Shown here: positions 35,893 to 47,922 of the stretch, one piece after another
Layout: the number at the start of each line of letters is the position of its first letter
How positions within the stretch are numbered: the stretch's first letter is position 1
NCBI GenBank assembly: GCA_032718565.1
Contig: JAVGVS010000001.1
Coordinates: 434,001-498,000 of the forward strand
Source: Distichodus sexfasciatus
Taxonomy: Eukaryota; Chordata; Actinopteri; Characiformes; Distichodontidae
Reading direction: 5' to 3'
DNA length: 64,000 nucleotides
Translations under genes and position numbers: made by a program
Notes under the pieces: generated by a model
Database searches by the model: none
The model's input: only the letters and a program-made list of their open reading frames with translations
Told to the model about the DNA's origin: nothing

Positions 35893-36325
35893 GAGGTCGA
35901 CCGATATTGGTTTGTCAGGGCCGATACTGATACTAGTTAATAGGGCTGATAACAGATATATGCAAAAAAAATAAAAATCGGTCAAAATTTTGAGTTTTAC
36001 AAACACCAAGCACAGCTGAAACTCCTCTCTCCTCTTCTCCTTCTCCAAGCTTCACGCTGCACTCATGTGTGAGTGTGGTGTGAGTGATAACAAGGCTTCA
36101 AGGCTACTACTTGTGTGACATATAGCCGATAGGAAACTGTTGTGGGCAGGACATTAAATAAGGCAGCGAGTTGAAAGCAAACAGCACAGAGAGGAGCAGT
36201 GGCAGTGGAGCCACAGTAGTGCACCTTGTAATATCTGTGATGGTCAAAATTAAACACAGATTCCGTTAACTGGGAAAATGTCTAATATCAGCCCTGATAA
36301 TCGGTCCGGCGCTAACTGGTCGACC
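35893..36325. mobile_element. Non-autonomous hAT-like element, GGTCGACC-end family, copy 2
   Basis: The left end is GAGGTCGACCGATATTGG and the right end is CTGGTCGACCC. The flanks GTACTCTA (35885-35892) and TTACTCTA (36326-36333) agree at 7 of 8 positions. The interior shares the CTCCTCTCTCCTCTTCTCC tract and GGCAGTGGAGCCACAGTAG region with copy 1. Confidence 0.82.
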
Positions 36326-36518
36326 CTTACTCTAAACATGTACGTAATAGTTAGTTAGGTCATTTTAGGCTTATAGTTAAAGTCAAAGTCAAAGTAAACT
36401 TCGTCATCCCTGCTATATACTGTACAGGTATACAGAGAGGCGGGATGACGTGGCTCCAGTTTTAACAGTGCAAAGAACAAAGAACAAGGAACAAAGAAGG
36501 CACATAGAATATATTGTG

Positions 36519-36774
36519 AAAGTGAGTGATTATTTGTCATTGTGAACTCGGCACAGCACAGCACACAGTGCACCACAACGAAACATGACAAGCATTTGAC
36601 CCATCCGTGAAGGAGTTGTGGGCAGCTAAGATGGGCAGCGCCCAGGGAGCAGTAATTGGGGAGGGTACCTTGCTCTCATGAGTACCTCAGCGGTAACTTT
36701 ACTGGTCATGGATTTGAACCTGCAACCTTCTGATCACGGGGCGAGCACCCTACCATTACACCACCAACTGCCAC
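36519..36774 (-). repeat. SINE family A copy
   Basis: The minus strand has a head GCAGTTGGTGGTGTAATGGT, B box CAGAAGGTTGCAGGTTCAAA and the tail CACTCACTTTCAC. It lies inside another repeat-like stretch (36376-36510 and 36776-36815) beginning AAGTCAAAGTCAAAGTAAAC. Confidence 0.87.
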
Positions 36775-36819
36775 CAACAATAAATAAAATACAAAATATA
36801 AACTTTAAAGTAGAATATA

Positions 36820-37325
36820 CAGTACTGCGCAAAAGTCTTAGGCAGGTGTGAAAAAATGCTGTAAACAAAGGATGCTTTCAGAAATATAAAGATTGTTTAT
36901 TTTTATCAATTTACAAAATGCAATGTGAGCGAACAAAAGAAAAATCTAAATCAAATCAATATTTGGTGTTACTACCTTTTGCCTTCAAACCAGCATCAAT
37001 TCTTACAGGTACACTTGCACAAAGTCAGGGATTTTGTAGGATTATAGTCATTATATTATTTTGTAGGATTATAGGATTATAGATCTGTGGTTAGTTCTCC
37101 AAGATGTTTGGAACAACCTACCAGCCGAGTTCCTTCAAAAGAATTGATGCTGTTTTGAAGGCAAAGGGTGGTCACACCAAATATTGATTTGATTTAGATT
37201 TCTCTTTTGTTCATTCACTGCATTTTGTTGATTGATGAAAATAAATGATTAACACTTCCATTTTTGAAAGCATTCTTTGTTTACAGCATTTTTTCACACC
37301 TGCCTAAAACTTTTGCACAGTGCTG
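36820..37325 (+). mobile_element. Tc1-type MITE copy 2
   Basis: The ends CAGTACTGCGCAAAAGTCTT and AAAACTTTTGCACAGTGCTG are flanked by TA (36818-36819 and 37326-37327). It is nearly identical to 32905-33456 but lacks about 22 bp of the transposase remnant and the local duplication seen in copy 1. Confidence 0.9.
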
Positions 37326-37327
37326 TA

Positions 37328-39136
37328 TATGTAAACTTTAAACGAGAAGTAGAAAGAGATACAATTAGGATGCGGTACTCAGCCTACAATTATGGTTTTG
37401 GCGTTGTCTTTTACACTAAAATGTGCATGTGAATGTGCATGAGGTCAGTAACAGTTTCAATGTAAAAAATTCTATACAGTCTATTAAATAAAACAGTGTC
37501 TTTTATAAAGTCTGGGCTAACATGCAAGTCTGATCTAGTATGTGCAGATACTGTAATAGCAGTGGAGAACTAGAGACTGTGCAATGCTTTCAATACGTGT
37601 AAATACCAAATTAAGCTATGTGTAGAAGACTTAAAGCTACTTAACTTCACTAAACATAGTTACTAAGTTTAGTACTTAGTACTAAACATACTCCATATGT
37701 CCGTAAACTCTGACTTCACCAAGTGTGTCTCAGCCTGTGTAAGAATGAATCTTAATCTCAGTGTAATTTCCTCTTTACTTCTATTTTCCATTCAATGAAT
37801 GAGAGAGAGTAAGAGAGAGATTGGCTCAGGTGAAAATAAACAACTTCTTCGGGCTCAGTAACATCAATCAGAAGACTCTGTGTCTGATATATTAGCGGAT
37901 GATGGAGGGCATGTTTGTTTATTCTGGCTCAGTGTCCATGTTTGTGAGAGCGAGCCGGAACCGCACTGCAATCGAATACTCTCCAACCAGAACAACCACA
38001 AGTACAAACATAATTACAGCTGTTTTTACTTCAACTCATGATCTCTTGACCTTTCTCAAATTTCGGGATGGAATCAGTGTGTGAATAATGAAATCTCTGG
38101 CCACCCTCCGACTCCTCGAACCGTGTTCTAAAGTTGCAGGGAGCGTCTTGATTGACGCAAATGAAATGTGTTGTGCTTTACGTGATGCTTGTTGAAACCG
38201 CACAATTACGATAATCAAACATCTCGAAGGCTTTTCTGATATTTTAAATACTTTTAAGAAAGAATCAGAACAAAATGCAGCCTCAGGAAACTCCAACTGC
38301 AAATGATAGCCGATCGGAGGAGAATTACTGCATTGCTGTGGTACAGAACATAGTTTGTGGCATGTTTTAAAAAAGAGAACATAAATTGCTTGTCATGCTG
38401 GACTATGATTTAAGGTCATTTCCTATGAACCTCACAGGAGAAATTGGTGGAGGAGTGCATACAAATGTAGCTATATAGAATATGCTGATGTGATTAGAAA
38501 TAAACGGAGGTTCTGTGGTTGCCGTCAGGTTATTTGGCGAGATGGAAGCCCATGTGCGTTCCAAACCTCTAAAGGAGAAGCCTTTCCTTTGCCTCATGTG
38601 GTAAAGGGGATTAGGTGAGGGAGTTGGGTCTTACATTCATTTTCCCTCTCTGTAGTTCCCCCGGGACTTGGGACACAAGGGAGACATATGAGAGAAGGTC
38701 TGACATTGTAAGCGATAGGCTGGTGCCACCCGAAAAACAACGGGCGCATTGTGTGGCATGCCAGGCTAAGAGCACCTGAAAGGACAGGGCACGCGTGACA
38801 ACAAGTCAGCCGTTATGAGTGGTGCAGGTACAACACAGGGGGTGTGTGTGTGTCCATGAGTGTGTGTGTTTAAGGCCATCGGCTGAAGCTATTTGAGAAC
38901 TGGAGAACACAATCCAGTCTAAAGTCAAATCCACAAGGAAATAATGAACTTACGACTACTGAGCAGGGAAGCGCCTGAGGCCCCAATGTGATGACAATGC
39001 ACCTCTCTCTTCCTTACCACTGCGCTCTCTTTCTCCATCTCCAGCTTCCTCTCTCACTTACACATTCCTGTCTTTCTGTATCATTTGCATTATTTCCAAG
39101 AATAAATACTTTGTTTTATAATAAACGTTACATATA
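37328..39136. other. Unassigned, mostly unique sequence
   Basis: No gene recognised. A small palindrome, TTTAGTACTTAGTACTAAA, lies near 37668-37686. Confidence 0.35.
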
Positions 39137-39270
39137 GGGGCGGCACGGTGACTCAGTGGTTAGTGCTGCTGCCTGACAGCGAGATCGTCCTGGGTTCAAA
39201 GCCCGGGGACGGCTGTAGGGCCTTTCTGTGTGGAGTTTGCATGCTCTCCCTATGTTCGCATGGGTTTCCT
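39137..39270 (+). repeat. SINE family B copy, interrupted
   Basis: GGCGGCACGGTGACTCAGTG (A box), CTGCCTGACAGCGAGATCGT, GGTTCAAAGCCCGGGGACGG (B box) and GTTTGCATGCTCTCCCTATG. It stops at GGGTTTCCTC where the next element begins. The SINE 3' half was not found downstream. Confidence 0.85.
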
Positions 39271-40256
39271 CTAGAGATGGGCCGATTCCACTTTTTTATG
39301 TCTGATACGGATACCGTAAATTTGGATATCTGCCGATACTGATACAAATCCAATCCAGTCTTTTTTTAAACATAAAATAATTCTTTAAAATGTCTGAATA
39401 CATGACTGAGATTATTGTTATGCTTAAAGAAATGCTTGATTTAAATACTGTTTTCCTACTAAAACAATGTAATAATTATACACACACACGTACTATATAT
39501 GCTAAATTATTTGTTCTCAAAAACTGTTCGTTTAGACATATAAATATTTCTTCTTTCTTATTGATTACACTATAACATTATAAAATTGAACCAATTTGGC
39601 TTATAAAATGAGCTGCTTTTGCAGAGAACTACATTTCCCACGATCCTCTGGGCGCGCCCCGGAGCACACGTTCCAGAATAAACGATGGCAAATCTATGGG
39701 AGAATCTAAATAAACGGCAGAATTGTGAGTAGAACGCTGGTTATTGTGGTTATTTATCAGCTAAAATATGGTTTGTGTCTGTAATAAAGGCGACATTTTG
39801 ACCGAACTGGAGCGTTTTGCGAGTAACGGCGCTCACGCGCGCGCTCATTAACACAGCGCGTGTTTACGTCGCGAAAATTTTTTTAATGCATTTACTTCTG
39901 TTTTAGTGCACGGAACATCTCACGAATACTTTCACATGCCGAGGTGTCAGGTCCTGTTTTGATCACGCCACTGAAAACGTTGTGTCACTATTAAGCCTCC
40001 GTGTGAAACACAAGCAGCGCATGCTCTAGCGAGTAAAATGAATTAAACGACGGTATGTGTGTGGTTTCTGTAAGTTAAAGGGATTCTGAGTTATTAAAAC
40101 ACTAATTAATAAAATGCCTGTGTCAGTCTCAAAGAGTTTTAATAGAAATATTTTCAGAGTTGTGGTCTCAGCTGGTCTCGAAATAAAATCCCGAGTCTGA
40201 GACAAGAACAAGACTTTCAAAAACTGGTCTTGAGACCAGTCTCAAGTACTACAACA
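39271..40256. mobile_element. Composite hAT-like element
   Basis: The left end TAGAGATGGGCCGATTCC and right end GTCTCAAGTACTACAACACT are both known fish hAT-type ends but do not match each other. From about 39548 to 39840 the body aligns with 63370-63750 (TTCTTATTGATTACACTATA, AACCAATTTGGCTTATAAAA, TTTGTGTCTGTAATAAAGG). No transposase frame is seen. Confidence 0.65.
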
Positions 40257-40319
40257 CTTAATTATCTCACAGGAGCTACGTGGTGTTTTGCATCTTCAGT
40301 GTGTAGAACTGTAACGTTT

Positions 40320-40638
40320 TCATTTGGGGAAACACTTCTACAGTCCACGCTCAGCTGAAACTCTCCTCTTCTCCTTCTCGGAGCCTCACGCTGCCTTCGT
40401 GAGTGACAACAAAGCTTTAGTGTTGATTGGCTACTACTTGTGTGCCAATCAGAGTCTGTTGTGGGCAGGACATTAAATGAAGCAGCAGGTCAAGAGCAAA
40501 CGGCACAGAGAAGACAAAGCAGTGGAGCCACAGCAGCACACCTTGTAATAACTTAATATCAGTGTTTAATTAAACAGTGATATCGATAATCGTAAAATTG
40601 CCTAACATCGCCCCAGTCGATAATTGGTCGACCCTTAA
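40320..40638. mobile_element. GGTCGACC-end element, left-truncated, copy 3
   Basis: CTCCTCTTCTCCTTCTCGGA, GGCTACTACTTGTGTGCC, GTCTGTTGTGGGCAGGACAT and the right end AATTGGTCGACCCTTA match copies 1 and 2. The left end is missing; the sequence joins unrelated DNA near 40350. Confidence 0.72.
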
Positions 40639-42007
40639 AAAAACAAAGCACATCAATGTGGGGTAGCATAACAGTTGACAGAAATACAGATAAGGGAGCG
40701 ACATGCCTAAATAGGGGACTAACTAACTTAAACCACTAGATTAACAGACCTGGGCTAAATGGAGGTGGGAACTAAACAGGAATCAATGAAACCCAACAGA
40801 TCAGATTAGACTGGGAACAAAGAACTAAACAAGTACAGGTGCAACATAATCAACTAACTAAGGGAAGGCTAACCAATCAGAACACACAAGGCAAGACGGA
40901 AGCAACTGATGGAAATACCACACAAGACAGACACAAGACAGGACAGGGGCTCCCTCTGGTGGTCAGCTGGGATAAAGTCCAGAGAGAGGTGTGACATTCT
41001 AGTCACAAATCATAAAAGCAATGTCATTCTTCCTATCTGTCTGTCTGTCTGTCTGTCTGTCGTGGCTTCTTCCCCTCATAAGACCTCCATACAGTCTGCC
41101 AGACGTGCTTCCAGCGAAGGTTTATTCCACCTCTGACTTTCCTGTGAAACACCTTATGAAGCTATAAAACAGCTGTGAGCTACATCACTCTGCTGGAACG
41201 CTCCCGTTTGATTCACGTGTCTCTGCTCAACCTGCTGAAGCTTCGCACGTATCCTGATTATTGTGGGAGTGCTACTGCGCTTTCGCCTCCCGCTGCCACA
41301 ACAGGCCACCGAGGCTCAGCCCCGTGTTTGCTCGGCACTGCGATGACCCTGCTCGGGATTCACTTCATCTAATGCATCAAGCGCCCAACCAGAGCTACTT
41401 AAAACTCCTTTTTGGCACATTGCACATTTCTTTCTGCTGGACTGTATTTAAAATGCAGCTTCGACTGTGCAATCTGAGCGTTTATTTGACATTTCCAAAC
41501 CTCTCCCTCTGTTTCTCCTTTAATGACATGCTGCATGTCTCTGGGAGACATGGCTAAACCTCCACAATACAGTATTCAAGTGGGTTTCAGTCGTCAGCAG
41601 ATTTGATCCTGGTCTGTATGTGAACATTTTGCCAACACTTTATATGAAAGGTTTTCTGCATGAAGCATCTATACTATTGTACATAAACATATGATGAAAC
41701 ATTTTATGAATATGTATAATTACTAATACATAAAACAGTTGTGTTTTATCCATTTGTGTAATACTTGATGCATTTATTGTTCATACACCTGAGCAGCCAA
41801 ATAATTCACTTTAGCCATTTTATCTCATGGCAAATAGACTATATTCATGACAACTCACGCAGAAGGACACAATGCTCTGTGGTGATGTCTCAAGCCTCGG
41901 ATTCCAAGACATTCAATTTCAGCTCTATCCTAGCGCAAGAATGAAGAGTTAGTGCAAGTTTTTGATTAAAGCCCATAATTTAAGTGCAATAATTAAGGAA
42001 TTGGCCC
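40639..42007. other. Unassigned sequence with a CTGT microsatellite
   Basis: The part from about 40655 to 40999 (GGTGCAACATAATCAACTAA, GGGGCTCCCTCTGGTGGTCA) looks like an uncharacterised interspersed repeat. A (CTGT)n run lies at 41034-41061. The rest is unassigned. Confidence 0.35.
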
Positions 42008-42445
42008 TGTGATGGGAGGGTTATCAGTCCCAGGCTGGTAAAGGTACCACTGTAGTACTCATGAGCAAGTGAAAGTGAATGATTATTTATCAGTGTGAAC
42101 ACACCACAGCACACAGTGCATCACAACGAAAAGTGACCTCTGCATTTTAACTATCTGTGAAGAGGCAGTGGGCAGCTAACATGGCCAGCACTGGGGAGTA
42201 GTGCTTGGGGACTATACCTTGCTCATGAGTACCTCAGTGGTACCTTTATCGGTACCGTCCCCTGGTGGCTGCCCACCGCTCCTTCACAGATGGGTCAAAT
42301 GCAGAGGTCACATTTTGTTGTGGTGCACTGTGTGCTGTGGTACGTTCACAATGACAAATAATCACTCACTTCAAGCTGTTCCTGGGAGATTGTCCCAGTA
42401 ATTAAGACATTAAGTCTCTCTAGATATGAGCATCTGCAAAATGCA
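42008..42445. repeat. SINE family A inserted in reverse inside another family A copy
   Basis: A + strand copy starts at 42008, reaches GGTAAAGGTACCACTG and CATGAGCAAG (about 42071), and resumes at about 42252 with GTACCGTCCCC, CCGCTCCTTCACAGATGG and the tail AATCACTCACTT. Between them a minus-strand, 5'-truncated copy runs from its tail complement (AGTGAATGATTATTTATCAG) to CAGTGGTACCTTTATC. The outer copy ends in the family C-type tail ATGAGCATCTGCAAAATG. Confidence 0.82.
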
Positions 42446-45400
42446 TTAATGTAAAAATAAAAAATTTACTGTACATCTACTTTATTATGATATCTATTTT
42501 TCAAGTGAAACTGAAATGTTTGAAATGAAATGAGACTTCCATATGACATTTATTAAATCATCACAAGTTACTAAAGTTTACGCAAGATAAAATGTTCATT
42601 TCTTCACATAAGATTTTATAAATGAGTAGTGTCAGCATGCAGAGGTGCAAACAGAAGGGGACGCAGATGCAAAGGGTCAAATTAAGTTTTAATGACAAAG
42701 CAAGACAAAACTGTACTAGACTTAACCAAACACCTCTCACTTAGACACCTCTACAAACGAACAAAGGCTTAAGGAGAGTCAGGCTTAAAATCACCAAGAC
42801 ACAGGTGTAACATATCAAGATGAATATTAACAAGAAACACGAGGCTAGTCAGGAGAGGTCTTGCCATGCAGAGATCACATAATTAATATTGATTCTTTCC
42901 AGCATTTGAGACGTGTAATCAGATCTTTTATTATACACTGTAAATTATGTCCAACTTTGCTTTATTTTACAGTCAAGTCCCTGTGGTAACTGATGGTATA
43001 AACATATTTGAACAGCCAGACATGAAAAGAAAAGGTACATCACAGAGGTCTGAGGATACACCATGTAAAATTTCTCAGTTATTACTAATTTAGCATATTG
43101 GTGCTGTTTGTTTCATACTATCTGTGTGAGAAACGCTGCACTTTAGTTATTTTCATGTCCTAATGTTTCCCCGTCTATAAAATCAAAAACTACGTTGGCG
43201 TGGTTGAGCTCCCAGTGCCTTTTGTGTTCCATTTCGAGCACTTACCAGGCACTTTGCCCGAATTTGGGCAGCTCGCTTCAGGTGAGCTTCATCTTTGGTC
43301 CTGCCAGCCCAGCCGGGGTCTGACAGGGCATCTGAAGCTGGTTAGCAGTGAGCCTCACCCCAGACCTGGGAAACCTGGGCTAGAGCCGCTGGCCAGGGCA
43401 AGTCTTCCTGTGTCTGACTGCCTGTCTGCGGTAGCCGAGCGCCTCTGAGAGAGTGTGTGTATGCCTTAGCGTGTGTATATGCGTATATGTGTGTGTGCCA
43501 AGTTCACACAGAATACGCCCAATTGCATGATTTACAGCCCTGGCTCGTGAGGCGGGCAGCCCCACGAGGGACTCGCTCCATCTGAACTTATTACCAGTCG
43601 GTTTTGGTTTCCTCCCGCCGTTTGCCACTGTGCCACACCTATCGCATGCTTCAGTCAATGAAGGCAGTGTGGCCGGCAGGAAAAGGGCTGTCCGGCTCCC
43701 GTGTTCACGTGCCCTCTGAAACCTCATCTTTTACAACTGTGTTTTTCATAAAACCTCCAACCTGAAATATTTCTCTTTTGAGCAGAAGTTAGCTTTTGGT
43801 GAACGGTGAACTCCCACAGGGTAGATGAGTTAAATTAATGGGTGTGAGCATGTCATCCGCCCTGTGCTCCTAGATAAGACCCAGAATGCACTGCTCTCCT
43901 CCCATGCTGACACCCCCCTCTGGGCTTGGGAGCAATCACTTTGTTCTTTCCTCCCTCTTTCTTTTCCTCTCTTTCTGTCTGCATTCCTGCCTCGGTTCTT
44001 CTCTCTGACCCGCCCTACCTCTATACACAAACAATGCCATCTTCGGCTACTATAACTCTCTCCAAATGTGAACAGGAACTAAATGGAGACACTGATTAAG
44101 GTGAAACATGTGGTAAAGCTCACCAGTTCATGTCTGTAGCGGGGAGGAACATCCTCCACCTTCTAATTATCCAGCTGGAGATGGGACGGCCCCATTATCT
44201 CTCACCTGGGGCGGCGTGTTTGTGAGGAATTAATCAGCGTTGGAGCCAAATTGGCTGTATTTTTGGAGCGCCTTCATGTTTGCGGCTTTCCCTAGGCATA
44301 CCTAATTTAGCAGTAAATGCATGTTTCCCCTGTATTTAGCATGTAAATACGTTTCTGCCCTCAATCACTTTCCTGTTACGGAATGGAAGCACTAATTGTG
44401 CGTTGCACTCCGAATAACCTTGTTCATTTATACTTAAAAATGAACCTTGCTTCTAGAAAACATTTCATGGAACCCTAACAGAATTTGCCAAAGATTTACT
44501 GATATCCAGAACTTGGGCAATATTGGGCTTTGGAATAAGAATTGCCTTTCATGCTGCTCTGTGTCAATTACAGGAGTTCTGAGATACACAGATAAACGTG
44601 GACTGAATGGAGACAAGCAAACTAAAGGCGAAGGCCTGTCAGTGCAGCAGCCGTTTGCCCAAAGCTCTCATGCTAAATGTGACTTGCTAGGCATGTAATG
44701 TTTGAGTGTCATCCACTGAGAAAAGCCTAATCCTGTTTAAACCTTTCGAGCAGCGTCTTGCATTTGAGACAGCGGCGGGTTTAGCCATGTAACGAACAAC
44801 AATTTGGCCTAACGTGGAATTCTGATGAAGTGCTTGGAATGGTTGTATGTCCAAGCAGGAGATGACCTTCTACGGTTGTACCTGTTTATGGGGTGTCCCA
44901 CATATTTGCTTCTGGCCTCTTTCTCATAGAGGAAAGAAAGAAGAAAGAAAGAAAAAAAAAACGTGCTCGGTTACTCAGGCAGCGCTGATCGTGTTTTAAT
45001 CGCTAGCTGCCAGTTTTGTCTCTTGAATTTTGCGCTTGACTTGTCAGAGGATTGAGGAGCTCAGAAGGTGATTATTTGCTGTAATTAGTCTGCAGTGGTA
45101 GCAGCCTCTCTCATCTGCCTGCCAGCAAGGCCCTGGCCCAGCCTGTGCAGGCGGATTTGCCTGACAGATGGTAAAATCTTCCAAGATATAAACTCATTTT
45201 GGCCGAGGATCCGTAGGAAGGTAGAGTTGGGAAGGCTGGGAAGTCTGTGGCCCCGCTTGCCGGCCTTCTCCCGAGGAGTAGGAGTGATTGACTTAATCCT
45301 CATAGGAAGCAAGGCCGACTGTATCAAAGCCTGCCGCAGGGTGTCTCCGAACCAGACTCCTTGTCTCGGAATGGTGAAGGCCCATTAACGTAACAGCACA

Positions 45401-45689
45401 CCAGCGTTCCCTCGCCATTCAGTAAGCAGGGCTTAATTCTCAAGAAATCAGCTTCTGTCCAAACGCCGTCTCGGTTACTAATTGTGAACGGCTGATTTAC
45501 ACGGGCACTTACAACAACTTAGAACAGTTGAAATATAAGCATTAAGCACCAGACCAGAAAGAACAGAAGGTAGACATGCTACTTGCTGAGTAATTATCAA
45601 ACTATTAACATTTTTATTAAAATACATTGCATTTAGAAAACATTACATTTTGAAATTATGCAAACTTCCCTCTTTGCCTCTATTCTTTC
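42446..45689. other. Mostly unique non-coding block, GC-richer in the middle
   Basis: No gene is supported. The stretch 44150-44420 is rich in homeodomain-like cores (TAATTA, TTAATCA), an E-box-like CCAGCTGG and ATGTAAAT motifs, as in many vertebrate enhancers. This is suggestive only. A GAAA run lies at 44934-44962. Confidence 0.35.
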
Positions 45690-45952
45690 TGTGAGTAATT
45701 ATTTTGTCATTGTGAACACATCACAGCACAGCAGACTGTGACCACAACGAAATGTGACCTCTGTATTTGACCCATCCATGAAGGAGCAGTGGGAAGGAGC
45801 AGTAGGCAGCTTTTTGGCAGCACCAGGGGAGCAGTGCTTGGAGTCGGAATATTTTTCATGACTACCCCAGCTGAACCATTACCAGTACGAGACTTGAAAC
45901 TGCGACTTCCGATCATGGGGCAAACTCTCTAGCCGTTACGCTACCAACTGCC
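45690..45952 (-). repeat. SINE family A copy
   Basis: The tail complement GTGAGTAATTATTTTGTCAT, then GACCTCTGTATTTGACCCAT, an extra partly duplicated GAAGGAGCAGTGG unit near 45778-45800, and the head complement CGTTACGCTACCAACTGCCC. Confidence 0.87.
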
Positions 45953-45954
45953 CA

Positions 45955-46398
45955 CACTGCAAAAAAAGAAATCTTAACAAGCCAGAAAATCTTAAAAAGA
46001 AAGAACAGATCTTGTTTTTGTTTTTTTTAAGAATAACTTACTTGACTAGACTTGTATGTGTAAGATAAATAATCTAATTTTAGGAAACACTGGCTACAAT
46101 TATCTTAAGAAAAATTTACTGATAAGAACTTCTTAAAATGAAATAAGATAATTAATTATGAGAACGGACAGGTTCTCATACTCTCCACTACGAGTTAAGA
46201 AATTCATGACAACTTTGCTTATTTTAAGAATATTAAAGCTAAAAACATGGAAAAAGGGAAAGATTTTTTTCTTGTTTTAGGAAATCTTTACAAGATAAAT
46301 TTTCTCACTATATTGGCAGATAATTTTGCTAGATTCTGGTACCTTCTTTCTTATTATCCCTTTCTTTTTCTTATTTTCTGACAGTGATTTTTGCAGCG
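45955..46398. mobile_element. MITE with CACTGCAAAAA ends
   Basis: CACTGCAAAAAAAGAAATC at the left and GATTTTTGCAGCG at the right are inverted repeats. Interior AT-rich TTACTTGACTAGACTTGT and repeated TTAAGA motifs are usual for this fish MITE type. It abuts the SINE head. Confidence 0.75.
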
Positions 46399-46602
46399 CA
46401 CTAACAACAAACCACTTACAAACAACTAACTTACAAACCACAACTAACACTACCACTTAGAGAAGATATACAATGCTGCTTGAAAGTCTGTGAACCTCTT
46501 AGAACATTCTATATTTCTGCATAAATATGACCTAAAACCTCACTTCTAAGCAACTAAAAGTCTCTCTCACATTGACCAAAGTTAATGTTTATGACTCCAC
46601 CA

Positions 46603-47089
46603 TAGATGTCGACCGATATGGGTTTTTCTAAAGCCGATGCCGATATTTAGAAGTCAGGGTCAGCCGATGGCCAATATATGCTGCCGATATTTTTCTGGCC
46701 AATAATTAGACATTTCCCCTCTGTTTGTGTAGTAAAATATCACACTAATAATAACAAAGGATACACGAAATTTCTCAACTTAACATTTATTTAACACTAA
46801 CTAAACATAAATAACAAATAAAACTGTAAATGTCTTAACAATAAATAAATATGACATTTGAACTTGACTAAATTTCTAAACAAAAAGTTTTCAAGTTACA
46901 AACTACTCCTGAGGGAAGATAAAATTGTAAACAACAGTACAAAAAGGAGAGGCATGGGTCACGTGTACCGCAGCAAAACTGGGCTGTCCGCAGAGATGCC
47001 TGAATATCGGCTCACTAAACTCGGATATCGGCCGATGCCGATATCGTAAAAAATGCTAAATATCGGCCCGATATATCGGTCGACCTCTA
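46603..47089. mobile_element. GGTCGACC-end hAT-like MITE, copy 4, nested in Tc1
   Basis: The ends TAGATGTCGACCGATAT and ATATCGGTCGACCTCTA are inverted repeats. The flanks CTCCACCA and CTCCTCTA agree at 6 of 8 positions. The interior differs from copies 1-3 and is AT-rich with repeated GCCGATATCG-type motifs near both ends, so it is a distinct subfamily. Confidence 0.85.
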
Positions 47090-47097
47090 CTCCTCTA

Positions 47098-47787
47098 TCA
47101 GAAGAAGATAGAACAACAGTGTGGAGCATGGCAGGGCTGCAAGGAGAAAACCACTGCTCTCTGAAAAAAAGAACATTGCTGCCCGTCTGCAGTTTGCTAA
47201 AGAACACGTGGACAAACTGCAGGGATAATGGAAAAATCTTTGGTGGACAGATGAAACCAAAATAGAACTTCTAGGTTTAAATGGGAAGCTTTACGTTTGG
47301 AGAAAGGAACCCACTTTATCTATCCCATCTGTGAAACATGGTGGTGGTAGTATCATGGTCTGTTCTGATGCAGCTGGGCCAGGACGGCTTGCCATCATTG
47401 ATGGAGCAATGGATTCTGATTCATAGCAGTGAAGTCTAAAGGAAAATGTTAGGGCACCTGTCTGTAAACCGAAACTTGTGAGTCATGCAGCAAGACAATA
47501 ACCCTAAGCAAATAAGTCGTTTAATAAAGGAATAGTTAAAATAGAATAAAGTTCATGTTTTGTAATGGCCAAGTCAAAGTCCTGAGCTGAGTCCAATCCA
47601 AATGTTGTGGAAGGACCTGAAGCAAGCAGTTCATTTGAGGAAACCCACCAGCATCCCAGAGTTGAAACTGTTCTGTACACAGGAATGGGCGAAAACTTCT
47701 CAAAGCCAATGTGCAGGACTGATCACCAGTTACCGGAAACATTTAGCTACAGTTATTGTTGCACAAGGCGGTCATACCAAATACTAA
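47098..47787 (+). pseudogene. Tc1 transposase remnant
   Basis: A DDE transposase remnant. Readable pieces are GENHCSLKKRTLLPVCSLLK, WWTDETKIELLGLNGKLYVW (first catalytic Asp), SVKHGGGSIMVC, QQDNNPK (second Asp), WPSQSPELSPIQMLWKDLK and KGGHTKY-like QGGHTKY followed by stop. The position where the family normally has the catalytic Glu (PIE) reads PIQ. Stops and shifts occur near 47420 and 47510-47560. The DNA-binding N-terminus is mostly missing. Confidence 0.82.
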
Positions 47788-47922
47788 AGGCAAAGGTTCA
47801 CATACAGTACTTTAGCAACACACAGATATGTAATACTGCATATTTTTCCACAGTAAATAAATAATCAAGTGTAACATTTTTGTCTCATTTGTTTAATTGG
47901 ATTCTCTTTATCTACTTTTAAG

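Noticed and set aside
39825..39870. CpG-rich stretch as a promoter island
   Set aside because: It is short, lies inside the composite hAT element and aligns with the related element near 63.7 kb.
43200..43740. GC-rich frames on both strands as exons
   Set aside because: No splice-site pairing, family similarity or consistent frame. Overlapping frames on both strands suggest composition effects.
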